Origin: Mesostigma viride | Taxonomy: Eukaryota > Streptophyta > Mesostigmatophyceae > Mesostigmatales > Mesostigmataceae | DNA: 64,000 nt | Direction: 5' to 3' | Assembly: GCA_009746045.1 (NCBI GenBank) | Contig: RPFO01000253.1 | Coordinates: 4,460,832 to 4,524,831 of the forward strand | Shown here: positions 20,284 through 31,540 of the stretch, one piece after another | Position numbering within the stretch: the stretch's first letter is position 1 | Layout of the letters: each line of letters begins with the position of its first letter | Made by a program: the position numbers and the translations under genes | The notes under the pieces: generated by a model | Databases searched by the model: none | Seen by the model: the letters and a program-made list of their open reading frames with translations, nothing else | What the model was told of the DNA's origin: nothing

Positions 20284-20935
20284 GTTCCCCTCACCGCCGA
20301 CCTGGCCCGCAAGCTGGACGGCGCGGTCACCAACATGCTGCGTTCCATTTTCAGAGTAGGATATGCTGCTCATGTCCGCAATGAGGACCTGTACCAGGGC
20401 ATGCCATATATCACCAGCACCATTAAGTAGCGGCGCCTGCAGCGTGTAGGGCACCTAGCTCGCACCAACCAGGTAGACACCTCACGTGGCCCCCCCGCAG
20501 GACTGCGACCAGCTCAGCCTGGCCGGCACCTCCTGACGTGGGCCGGGCCCCCTGATGTTAGACGCCGCAAGGCCCGCACCTTCAAAGAACAGCTGGTAGA
20601 GGACATGGGGGCCCTAGGCCTCTCCGTGATTTGGAAGAAGATGATGGACAAGGCCAAGTGGGCCCAGGTCATAGAGGACAACGAGCCCGGCCCCCCCAGT
20701 GGGGAAGCGCCCGCGTGTGCAATCCCGTGAGAGGCACGCCAGACAGCTCCCCTAGGGCAGCGTGCGGCTGTCTAGATAGATGTTGTAGTTAGAATGCTGT
20801 TAGATGAATGTAGTATGTAGCTGATGTAGATAGATTAGACCGGTAGGACTGTTTGCACCCATCCATCCATCCATCGGGGTTAATGCTCCGTGACTCCCCA
20901 AGGGGAGCACGAGTCTAATTAATTAATTAATAGAG
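20284..20935 (+). mobile_element. LINE-C 3' fragment with ORF2 C-terminus
   Basis: Starts in coding sequence: LTADLARKLDGAVTNMLRSI, FRVGYAAHVRNEDLYQGMPY, a stop, then GHLARTNQVDTSRGPPAGL and WAQVIEDNEP. The 3'UTR contains CATCCATCCATCC and ends in GCTCCGTGACTCCCCAACGG plus gagcacgagtc, with stem CTCCC-CAAC-GGGAG and a (TTAA)n tail. It abuts the LINE-E-like end at 20240-20283. Confidence 0.8.
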
Positions 20936-21192
20936 GACAACGAGCCCCCCCCTGTGGGGAAGCGCCCGCGTGTGCAAACCCGTGGGAGGCACGCCAGACA
21001 GCTCCCCTAGGGCACCGTTAGGCTGTCTAGATAGATGTTGTAGTTAGAATCCTGTTAGATAGATGTCGTAGGTAGCTGATGTAGATAGATTAGACCGGTA
21101 GGCCTGTTTGCACCCATCCATCCATCCATCGGGGCTAACGCTCCGTGACTCCCCAACGGGAGCACGAGTCTAATTAATTAATTAATTAATGT
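20936..21192 (+). repeat. tandem second LINE-C 3' end
   Basis: Repeats the last ~255 bp of the preceding LINE-C copy. It starts at ATAGAGGACAACGAGCC, right after the first (TTAA)n tail, and ends in its own hairpin and tail. Either a tandem duplication or a tail-primed second reverse-transcription product. Confidence 0.8.
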
Positions 21193-21537
21193 TCCCCTCA
21201 GGACTTATGCCCACGTGACGCAGTCACGTGTCTGTTAATTAATTAATGGCCGAATAGTGTCTTATTTGCTCTTCGACCCGGCCCCATCAAATCCCGAATC
21301 TTTTTACTCTGGCTAACCTCTAACGCTGGGGTCACTTACCCCTGTAACTAGGACCTAGATAGCTTACATCATCCATTCCATGTTCCCCTCCCCCTGAGGA
21401 CTTATGCCCACGTTACGCAGTTACGTGTCTATTAATTAATTAATGGCCGAATAGTGTCTTATTTGCTCTTCAACCCGGCCCCATCAAATCCCGAATCTAT
21501 TTACTCTGGGTGACCTCTAACGCTGGGGTCACTAACG
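21193..21537 (+). repeat. two LINE-E 3' ends with duplicated flank
   Basis: LINE-E ends at 21189-21246 and 21341-21444, each with a (TTAA)n tail. Each is followed by the same ~94-bp sequence (GGCCGAATAGTGTCTTATTT..., 21247-21340 and 21445-21537), which differs at only a few positions. This fits a tandem duplication of one insertion with its flank. In the second end the CACGTGAC hairpin carries one T change in each arm. Confidence 0.75.
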
Positions 21538-24163
21538 CTCGTAGAACAGTATTTGCATGAGGTAAAACATTTGAGTTCGCTAGTGAGCTAGCAACTGCAG
21601 CACAGCATGCTCATTTGGGGCCAAGAACGCATCCTTGAAAAAAATAAATAATTCATTCTAAGGTAATTGCAACCTAATCTGGTGACTGATAGCTTTTAGC
21701 CACCCATGCACCAAGAAATGACTGAAAGTTTCTCTTGCAAGCCTCTTTCTCAAGGCAGTTTGGGGCGCTTTACAGCCACATTATGCTCAGATTCTCCCGA
21801 TTTCTGGCCTGCGCTGGTTGTCTCATTGACATCAGTTAGACCCGCTCCACTATCAATGAGACCACCAGGCTATGTACAGCTTGTTGTCCTTAAGCTCCAA
21901 CAATAGCGCAGGCCACCTGGGATCAAGCTTTCCCCAGCAATGAAAACTGTGGCAATGCTATATTCCCGAATCTGATGATAAAAAATACATATGTACAGAA
22001 ATTTACAAGCACATTTCGTGCCAGGAGGATAATGCCTCCTTGAGACTGGAGGAAAAAAGAAGTGCATCACTGTTAGTCCAGGAGCACATATGCACATGCC
22101 TGTGGCAAGGGCAACTGCAGAACCCACCCTATAACAGCCAGATGTGGCATCATATGTGGACGGTTCTTTATCGACTTGGCAAGAAACGTCGCCGAATGCA
22201 CTGCGAAACATGCAGTACCATTCCGGCGAGGATCCTTGCCACGTGGGTCGAGCCCCGACCCGACATCCCTCGCAGTCTCCAAAAATGCGGCGTTGCGCTT
22301 CAGCGTAGTCAAAGACGGATGCGGCTTGCACGGGGCAAAAACGAAGGGCCTCCCCTTCGAAAACTGCACTCCTCGCATAGCAGTCGGGTGCTGTCGCTGG
22401 CACGGGCATGCATGGGAGTTAGATCGACCAAGCGATGTCCCTGCTGGCCGCGACGACTTCCGTGCGTGCGTGCCGTGCCGGCCTCTCCCGAGACGTCGAG
22501 GAAGAAGCGCTTGCTGGTTTATGAGATGGACGTCTCAGGGTTACGAGCCATGACACCGTCCGACATGGCCAGCAGCTGGTCCATGTCTAGAGATAAGCAG
22601 TCGTGGACAGCCCATCGCCGTTCCGACCGGTGCGATTGACGTGATGATGGCGACAGGGCCGCGGTAGATGTTAGACCTTTCCAGGCAGCAGGCAGATTTT
22701 GAGGGAGCGCGGCCGGCGGAGAACCTTTTTCGAGGAGCGAGACAGCATCCGAGGTCGGGCTTGACATTACATCCAGTCCTTCTGGTGCGCAAGTCGCCGG
22801 TGGGCAGCACAAAAGGATGGGCAGCAAGGAAACATGCTGCATTTTTGCTTGAAAAGCTTTGCAGACCTTCAAGCTACGAATGGGTGCAGCTCGTCTCCGA
22901 CAGGCACCACATGTACAATTATAGGTTGTGTGGGCACGGCGGCGCGGCTTTTCGACTTTCGACTTTCGAGTGCGAATGTCTTACGCCAGTTGCAGGACAC
23001 AATGTTGTTGACATGACTGCGAGCTGTTATTCACGTGCTTTTTTTCCGGGGAAATGGGTGTTCACGTGCTTTTAATTCAGTGTTGTCATCATCTCTCATC
23101 ATCTCTAGCAGTTACTTTGTTACGATCGTACACGTGAGGTGTTCTCATGCACGTCCGGAAGTCACCAACACAGTATATTCCATGGAAGATCTCAGAGAAT
23201 CCATAGTATATTCCCTAGCAAATCTCGGAGAATCCAATCCGAGATCCCAAGTTTTGGCGCAATGACTTTGAGGAGCGAGTGATCCGACGTTACGAACTTC
23301 TGCCGCCGAGGAGAGGCTACCGGCTAGAGTGGGCTGTTCAGTGACTTGCCTGCATTGTCTGCCGTGAGACGCGGAAGATGCTCCTCGATGGCCAATAATA
23401 GACAAAATTTGGAGACTTAACGCCAGCGGCCAAGTGAAAGTCAGTTACGATGAGTGATTCAGGGAATCTATTCGTGAAATTCCACCGACTTGCAATCCCG
23501 TATGATCTGAAGTGCCCCCTGACCTCGACCTGGAACGGCATTTACTTGCTAAAGCTCTTGCTAATTTATGACATTCGAGAATCACATCGCGGAGATGTCG
23601 CTCTTGCCAGATATTCCTGGGGGATGCACGTTTGCACCAATTATCCACATGACATAATAATGTCGGACCACCGGCGCGGGAATAATCTCTACTCAACTCA
23701 TGCCATTTAATAATACTCAACTCATGACATGTAACAGTTGTTCCATGACTTCCGTCTGTCCGGATGTGGCAATGCAGATCTCAGAGTTGATTCTTTGTCA
23801 CACCGCCGCGCCGTTTAAAATTAAGCCCGGTCTCTACGGGACGTTGGAGGGGGTAAACGTAGGTACACGTGTATCCGAGGGTACCACGTGAAAGTTGGAG
23901 CCAGTCGAGCAGCAGATGCGAGGGCCGACGGAATCGGTCCATAGGAATCTACAAGAAGAGATTCTATGTTATTCCCAGAATCGTATTTCCGGCCTGCACC
24001 AACTTACATTTTCGGCCCAGGTTTCGGCCTGGTACCTAATCAAGTAACGTGCGTGTTTGCAACTTGCAACTTGCCAGACGGGATCACACCCACACGCAAA
24101 GGTCTGGTCTGGGGAGTGGTATACCTCCGGCCGGAATTCAAGTCCAAGTGGCCGACATCCTTC
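21538..24163. other. unassigned region, possible old coding fragments
   Basis: A copy of the dispersed TTCTGGCC sequence lies near 21790. On the minus strand 21870-22409 and 22519-22872 are open and show mixed, protein-like composition, but I recognise no domain; the plus-strand frame 22040-22639 is the alternative. 22900-23960 shows only short frames and a duplicated AATCTCGGAGAATCCA-like phrase near 23190-23240. No function can be assigned. Confidence 0.35.
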
Positions 24164-24174
24164 CAGGCCACAAT

Positions 24175-24275
24175 TGAATTGAATTGAATTGAATTGTACC
24201 ATAACTCCGTTGGGAGTATATGTAGCACATAGCCCAGAGAAGGGGCATATGGCCTATCATACATTCTAAGCTACT
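24175..24275 (-). repeat. 101-bp half-LINE 3' end insertion
   Basis: Bounded by CAGGCCACAAT (24164-24174 and 24276-24286). (GAATT)n tail at left, hairpin, and the last ~80 bp of the half-LINE 3'UTR; strongly 5'-truncated. Confidence 0.9.
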
Positions 24276-24286
24276 CAGGCCACAAT

Positions 24287-25560
24287 GGTTTCCTCAATCA
24301 GTTGGCGACATTCATTATGTGTATGTCTTCCAGCCCACCAATGTCATCACCGTATTCGGATGGTGCCGCGTGGTTAGTATCAAGGTCCTGCATGTTCCAG
24401 CCGGACCCCACGACCCCGGCGGAGGCCATCACTTGGTTACACGTAGGCAATACTACGAGGTTGGATACTTTACCATTGCCACTACAATACGCTTCCGCGG
24501 GTATGGCCTCAACTTCAGCATCGTATCTTCGCACCGGAAGAAAATTAGTGCTGAATGCTAGGAATCGCCTGGCGATCGGCGGAATCGCCCTATAAGCAGG
24601 GTATCTTGCATGGTGCACGTCACTGCCCTATAGGTGCCATGCCAGCCACGCCCGAAGTTAATTACCTATAGGGATACGCTCAGAAAAGCCAAGCTACGAG
24701 CTTAGTATGGCTGCCAGCCAGCTTATTGTCGGGGGATTAATATGTTACAGATATATCCAGAGGTGATATTTCGAGAAGTTAATTTGATACAAAGAGCTAT
24801 GGAAAATAAATACCAGATCTGGCCGGGTTGTGCATGAAATGAGCACGTTGCCATGGCAGGTTCCATACGTATACATTTGTGCATGGCCGATTCATGGTGC
24901 AGCTAGGCCAGCATTTGGCGGTGAACATCGCATGCTTTACACTTAGTTCAACGCTGGCGGTGGGTACTGGATGAAGAAACACGTGGGTATGTAAGGCTAA
25001 GGCTAGCTGGCAATTATACGAAGGTTCCGGTTGTGGCGCTTCTATGCTGCTTGTTTCTTTCGAGGAATCGGCAGCCCTATGCATGGTGCAGGCCTCGTTG
25101 AGGGGCCGCTGCATGCTCTGCGTGATTTTAGAACATTGCTTTTGCATGTGGATGTTTATTATCTAGTCGACAATTATTCAGAGATGCATGGATTCCAGGC
25201 CCTGCAGATTATATTGCACAATTTGATGCCGGTAAGGGTCGCTGCAACGGAATTGACGACACCACACGCATGAGTAAGTGCTCGATGACACAAGGATACA
25301 CGGTAGATGCATTCTTGTTTTAGAATACCTTGGTAATATCGCATCATCGTCGACAATGCTCTGGTGGTGACGCCGTTGACAGCATTTGGTACTGAAACAT
25401 GGCACTTTTACTGTAAATTCCCGCTGCCAATAGAATTGTTTGGTGAAACCCATTCTAAACCATATTTCCCAAGGCCTCCGGTTCGGCCAAACACGTTTTT
25501 CAACATTTCATTTAGGACACTTCTGATGCCTTCCGCAATTCGTCCTAATCCAGCGCAACA
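24287..25560. other. unassigned region
   Basis: Just right of the insertion both strands are open for ~240 bp (+ 24319-24561, - 24298-24618). Joining across the insertion extends the + reading upstream to about 24045, which may mark an old exon, but I recognise no family. From 24620 to 25560 only short frames with no clear signal. Confidence 0.3.
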
Positions 25561-26191
25561 CCTCTAGGTCTGACACTCGTGATGGAGAGGGCGCCAGGCG
25601 CCCCCCGGGCTTTGAGAACCGCCACCCAGGTCCCCCGCCGGGTCGCACCGCGCGGGAGGAGATCGCCCACGATCGGCGACATTCGGAACAGGGTGTGCGA
25701 CTCAGCGGCAGCGCCAGTGACCGGGCGGGACCCAGTGGGCAGCGATCCCATGACGGAGGTCGCGATCGGGAGCGTCCCCGTGACTCCAATGTCCGCCCTG
25801 ACATGCACGAGTTGGAGAGGTCTTTCCGTCGGGTCCTCTCAGCACTGTGCACGGGCCGGCCCGAGAGGCTGCCCGCCCCGTCGATCGCGTGGCGGCTCCA
25901 GAGGCCGCCTGTCCTGCACCACAGGGGATGGCCCCAAAGGTCACCCCGGCCCTACCCGTACGTGGCCAGACCTCAGAGATGGTTCGCTTCGCAGAGCGCG
26001 ACCGGGTCCCAGTGCCCGAGCGGCAGATGGCGCCGGAAGGACATGTACAGTGGGTGCAGGGAAGTGAGATCCAGCCGAGGGTGGGGCGGGTGGTGTCCTA
26101 TGGAGGGCAACAGCCCCGCACGGAGGTGGTGATCTTCGACTGGCCGGTGTGGTGACTCCCCGGCCGCGTCCTCCCCAGGAATACGAGGGCT

Positions 26192-26813
26192 TTGTGCTGG
26201 AGTTTACACCATGTCCCTGGGGTTTCAAGGATGACTCGTGGCACCTACCCGGGAAATGAGCTTAAAATCCGGCTGCACCCACAACTCCCGTTCCTTCGGC
26301 CGCGACAGGTTGCTTCAGGGGGGCTCTGGCCGGTCATTTCCAACGGCGTGACGATGTATTGCCCGGAGGTTCGGACTTATGACTATTACGTCGCCGGGAC
26401 GAAACGCCAGGTGATCCCACCCAAGCTGGCGCCAAACGCGGCTCGGTTCCTTGCCGGGGTGGCAGATGATTGGATGCTCTCCCGTCCACCCCTCCCCCAA
26501 GTCGATTGGATGTTGGTTCCGGCGGTGATGCTGGCGATGGGCGAGGAGTACATGCGGGTGCACCACTGTGCATGGCGCTGTGGATAAGAGGGTGGCCTCC
26601 CTCATCTTCACGGTGCCCGCGTACATGGCCGCGTTCCTGGCCATGCGGCCTGATGGCTCCTGGGATCGTCTGTCCCTCATCGGGCGACGGGATCCGGGGC
26701 CTCCTCAGCAATGGGCATTTGAGGAGGAGCTCATCGCGTACCCGGGTTGCCATGAGGATCGGGCGACCTCCCGGGGAGAGGCGGCTTATGCCGCCGCCTT
26801 GCGCCGTCGCTGA
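26192..26813 (+). pseudogene. retroelement ORF of unknown family, frameshifted
   Basis: Opens with MTRGTYPGNELKIRLHPQLP-like sequence in frame 26234-26570, then needs one frameshift near 26570 to continue as KRVASLIFTVPAYMAAFLAM and end at 26811-26813. An Arg/Pro-rich frame upstream (25579-26155) may be the first part of the same polyprotein. Composition fits a gag-like structural protein, but no zinc knuckle or protease motif is seen, so the family is open. Confidence 0.4.
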
Positions 26814-27140
26814 CTCCCGGAGTGGACATGTGGGCCCTGTTCGTTTTCTTTTTCTTTTTCTTTCTTTTAATTCTTTTTAACTGTCTCTGACGGTAGAGAC
26901 GTTGACTACGTCAAGACTTGTCCTTGTCAGTGTGGCGAGTTTTGGGGGTCGAATTGGTTTTACTGGCCCGTTGGTGAACAAGGGTTGGGACATAGTACCC
27001 CTATGCATGGTCAACCTACGGCCGCGATGCTCAGCGACCGATCGGCTACTCAGCATTAAGTGTTGTGTGTGTTTTCAATTTCCCGCGCTTCTTCACCTCT
27101 ATGACGGTTGAGACTACCGTCCCCTGAGGAGGGGGAGGAG

Positions 27141-27874
27141 TGTTGCGAGCCCGGCCTTTATATAGAGCGGGCGCAACGATGAAATAAATTATGGAGTTTG
27201 GTTTGTTGTCATAGTCCGTAGGACTTTGGGACTCATTTCGGGACTTAATGAATTTGGGAATTGTCCCTTGGTCAGGACTTTTGTATGGAATTATGACAGT
27301 TGTATCAAAGAGACAACCAGTATGATTCGGACTAGTTATTTTGGGCCTAGGTTGATGTATGAGATCCGATCTCATACATCGATCCGATCATAGTCTTCTA
27401 GGGGCCGGCGCAGTCGCGCCGCGCTGCGTACTTTACAGCTGGTTGAGATCTTGTACTCATGCGTGGATTCTGTAGGCGAGGGTCGATGTCGACCCGAGGA
27501 TCTTGTGTGGACTGCCTGCTTCGGAATTCTCTGGAAGGTCGGCGCCATGTCGGCGCCACTTCAGTTGCCAGCTTGGTGGCAGACCTAGGTGAAATTGGTC
27601 CGAGGACGAGAGTCTCGTTCTCTTGGTTCTGAATAAAGTGTGTGTTATCACCTGTCTGAACCTGGGGCATAATTCCAACTGCATTTGGTAGCTCTATCCT
27701 AAATGTGGATTGTGTAGATTAATGCAATATTAATCATCGTGAGCCGTAACTGGCCTAAAGCCACACCTGTTCCGTTAATCCCACTCCCAAAGAGTGGTCG
27801 TGGTTAGCCAAGAAACCGGTAATAACCTACCTTAACAACAGGATCTTTCGCACGACCCGGATGGGTTCGTTACA
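27141..27874 (+). repeat. LTR (734 bp)
   Basis: Starts TGTTGCGAGCC and ends GGGTTCGTTACA. The ends are imperfect inverted repeats (TGTnnCGAnCC) with the canonical TG...CA. A TATATA motif lies near 27158-27165 and AATAAA at 27632-27637. The polypurine tract just upstream fixes the left edge. Confidence 0.75.
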
Positions 27875-28474
27875 CTAGGGGACCTGTCTGGCGTGCTTCC
27901 CGTATGTTTGCACACGCGGGCGCTTCCCCACAGGAGGGGGGTCGTTGTCCTCTATGACCTGGGCCCACTTGGCCTTGTCCATAATCTTGTTCCAAATCAC
28001 AGAGAGACCTAGCCCCCCCATGTCTGCGACTAGCTGTTCTTTGAAGGTGCGCCGGGCCTTGCGGCGGCGAGCACTGCCGGGCCCGGCCGGCAAGTAAGGA
28101 GCTGCCGGCCAGGCTGAGCTGCATGCAGGGCGCAGCCCCGCGGGGGGGCCACGTGAGGTGTCTACCTGGTTGGTGCGAGCTAAGTGCCCTACTAGCTGCA
28201 TGCAGGCGCCGCTGCTTAACCCTTCAATTGTGTCAACTGGAACCACCAGAACTGACTGAGTATGGGTATCTTAGTAAGTATGAGAGTATCTGGCCAAATA
28301 ATATTTTCTGGCCCACCCTTGGCACCAAGGATGCTTTTATATCAAATAACTTTGGGGACATGTCATTGGTTACATATCTGTTCCCCACAGCTGCTATAAA
28401 TAGCACCCCCCCCAAGGGGGTACGGTGCAGATGGGCCGGGTTCAAGAGATATATAATGCAATATGGACCATTTC

Positions 28475-28514
28475 ACGTGTCTACGCAGTCACGTGTCTAT
28501 TAATTAATTAATTA
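28475..28514 (+). repeat. 40-bp LINE-E 3' end insertion
   Basis: Bounded by ATGGACCATTTC (28463-28474 and 28515-28526). The insert is the last part of LINE-E (ACGTGTCTACGCAGTCACGT...) plus (TTAA)n. It lies in the left part of the outer TTAA element. Confidence 0.88.
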
Positions 28515-29588
28515 ATGGACCATTTCTCAAAATCTGCTGACCCTGGCCCTTTGAGGGGAGTTAAATGGGTTAAGATAATCACAGGCATGCCATAGATGCA
28601 TTCACAACATGACATGCCATAGAACTGCAAGGGCTAGCTAGCATACAGCCAAAAATAGCTCAGACCGTTTTAACGGGTGCAGTTATTTCGGGGTGTTTTG
28701 CTAGCACTACCGTATAGGCATTCAATTCCAACGTGGCACAAAACATCATAGATGGCCACACATGGATTCCCAAACACATTTCCAGCTTAAAAATCACAAC
28801 AGCATGCTATACAACAAGTATAAAGCTTGTGCCAAGGCCCAAAACCAAACGTAGAAGGGGTTCACAAGGAGCTACATTATCAATGCATCCAACACACTAT
28901 AAAGCAATTCCAATGATTGGCAATGATAGAAAAAACAAAAGAACTAACCTGGTTATGCTTCCATGCAAGCAGGCACCGGCCATTCATGTTTCTTGCATGC
29001 ACTGTGGCCGGAATACCTCCGCCATAAGCAGGACCCCCAGAAGCCCAAGGTGTACTGGAGGGGCGGGGACCTGATGATCAACCACAAGATGTGGACGCCC
29101 CCAGCGGGCTAGAATAGCAATAGCCCTAGCTTGTAACCATTGGCGTCACTGCCGCTAAGGCAGCCATGCCTAGAATGTTGCCTAGCTGTGCCAACACACC
29201 TAGTCACGTGCCGCCAACGCACGGTACACAACCAGCCATAGCCTTAGCCTAGTCCTAGTACAGCCATGCTACGCCCTGGCTATGTTCAGATTACTTGCCC
29301 ACGCTCCTTGCTATGATATGCTCACATGGGTCTTATTGCACCCACAGACTGCCGGATCGTTAGCGTGTCCGTTTAGCTAGCGCGCCCGAATGCAGCTGGG
29401 GCATTAATTAATTAATTAAAATCATAGCTCCGTTGGGAGCATATGTAACACATAGCCCTGAGAAAGGGGCATCTATGGGTTTGTAATACAATCAGGGCTA
29501 CAACCTGCAGGTGGAGGATGTACAACTGTCACCTGCTCTGGGTGCACAAGGTGCACCTGCACCGCCATGATGGTTCATGCCTCCTTAA

Positions 29589-31540
29589 CTCTTCAACCGT
29601 CTGGACTGGAACCACCATAACGGACTGAGTTTGGGTATCTTTGTGCGCCTGAGAGTATCTAGCCTAAAAACATTTTCTGGCCCACCCTTGGAACCAAGCA
29701 TGCTTTTATGTTGAAGTAAGTTTGGGTAATGTGGTTGGTCACATATCCATGCCCCATGCGTGCTATAAATAGCACCCCCCCCAGGGGGGTACGGTGCACA
29801 TGGGGTTGGAGACATATATAATGCATTATAGACCATTTACACAAATCAGGTGGCCTTGGCCTTTTAAAGGCAGTTTATTAGGATCACAGGCATGCCATCA
29901 ATGCATTCACAGCATGAAATGTCACAGAACTGCACATGCTAGCTAGCAAACAGCCCAAAATAGCTCAGACCGTTATAACGGTGCAAGCTATTTTGGGACG
30001 GTTGCTAGAACTGCCGTATAGGTTTCCTATCCCAAAGTGGCACAAAACAACAACTAGATGGCCACAAAAGCAATGCCAACACCATGTCCAGCATATAAGA
30101 CACAAGCTCATGCTATACAATAGGTGTAAGGCTCATATCAAGGCCTAAAGCGCGCGTACAAAGGGTGGCAAGGAGCTACATCACTAACACACCCAATGAA
30201 CGACAAAACACCTCTATGTTCTTGGAAACAATGAATAAAACAATAGGAATAAGTTGGTATAATGCTCCCATGCAAACAGGTTATGGGTATCTCCACGATT
30301 TTCACATGCAATGGATGCAAAACAAGAAGGTGGGCGTTGGCCAGCAAAACAAGAAGCCACGCCTAACACTGGTCAGAAAAAGAACTTGTCTCGGGGTGCT
30401 TGACCAAGGAAAAGCATTGGGTAATCAACGTTACCATATTAGTGACCGATAACAATCGTTACCTCGCTATTTCCGTTGCAGCATCAGCTAACGGTGACCA
30501 AACATGGTCCAAAATCTGCTTGACCTGATGGTATTCCCCAACCATGACAAGCCGATGCGTAGAGGCAGCAAAACAACAAAAAGACAATCACAACCCCTCG
30601 GTAATAACTCTGATATTAGCTTTAAACGATAATACAACTATATACGGCTAACAGAACACGCTTGGAGGCTAGAACGTACCAGGTCGGTACAGCAGATTAC
30701 CTTTCTTGCGCGAGCCAGCACGCCAGAGTAATGGACGTAGCCTCGAGCCTTTACTGGCTGCCAATGCTAATAAATCTTGTTGGGAACAACGTACTTAATT
30801 GATCGATGCGCAGATGTCTGGGAAAATTCGGCCTAGCAACATGCAGCACTCGCACCATCACTGACTGGCCGCTAACATCATTTGCTGCGCCGACCAGCAC
30901 CCCGAGACCCATCTACGCATCTCCAAACCTTCCATGGCTAGGGATTTTAAATTTTTAGGACATAAGGATCATGCCTACAAAATGTGAGTCCAATACGTCA
31001 AGCCATTCTCTCGTACCAGTCAGTTCTTTGCACCGCCATAGCCGTGCGCGTCAATATTTTTCCTGCACGTCGGTCCCGTTGGACCATGGTACCCCCCTAA
31101 CTTTGCTCAAGCATATCTCCCTGGCCAGGTGTCCAAAGTACGGTCTGAAGTGCTCTACGGAAAGCTGACGTCTAGATCTTTCGATCCCCCCAGGTTTGAC
31201 CGTTAAATTATTATTGGCGCCGCGCCTGGTTAGCGCACAAACTCAGTCCGTTAGAGTGGTAGGACTTCAACTGGTACAGTCATTCACGCCTTAAGTTGGG
31301 TTGGCTTAAGTTGGGTTCACGCCTTAAGTTGGGTCGAATTGAATTCCGGCGTTCTTAGTTCAAAGTAGTTCAGAATACTATGTTTGAGTATCTTTAGTTC
31401 AAATTAGTAGAATTTAGTAGAGTCATTCACGCCTTAAGTTGGGTTCACGCCTTAAGTTGGGTTGACCCCTCAAAAACCACGAACCCAACTTAAGGCGTGA
31501 ATGACTGTACCACGAAAACGACGCGAGAACGGTTTAAGAG
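29589..31540. mobile_element. piggyBac-like TTAA element, inner copy
   Basis: 1,952 bp between TTAA at 29585-29588 and 31541-31544. Ends CTCTTCAACCGT / ACGGTTTAAGAG are inverted repeats with one mismatch. The whole interior aligns with the outer copy (for example TGCTATAAATAGCACCCCCC). The subfamily D copy at 13190 shows the unoccupied site (catgcctcctaaacaagcac). No long ORF. Confidence 0.82.
31278..31506. mobile_element. 229-bp MITE with 25-bp inverted repeats
   Basis: Ends AGTCATTCACGCCTTAAG... and its exact complement, at least 25 bp perfect, flanked by GTAC (31274-31277 and 31507-31510). The outer TTAA element lacks it at the corresponding place (actggtaccacg). A direct partial copy of the terminal repeat lies inside, near 31422. 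Superfamily not determined. Confidence 0.8.

Larger units (their letters stand above)
25579..27874 (+). mobile_element. LTR retroelement remnant (3' part with one LTR)
   Basis: A GC-rich internal part with two open regions is followed by a polypurine tract (27124-27140, gaggagggggaggag) directly before the LTR at 27141. No 5' LTR, primer-binding site, protease, integrase or reverse transcriptase is visible, so the copy is truncated or belongs to a non-autonomous family. Its left limit is uncertain. On the right it abuts LINE-C sequence at CTAGGGG, so it inserted into or recombined with that LINE. Confidence 0.6.

Noticed and set aside
22040-22639. 199-residue plus-strand open frame as a real gene
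   Set aside because: Composition is unremarkable, the minus strand is equally open, and no motif supports either.
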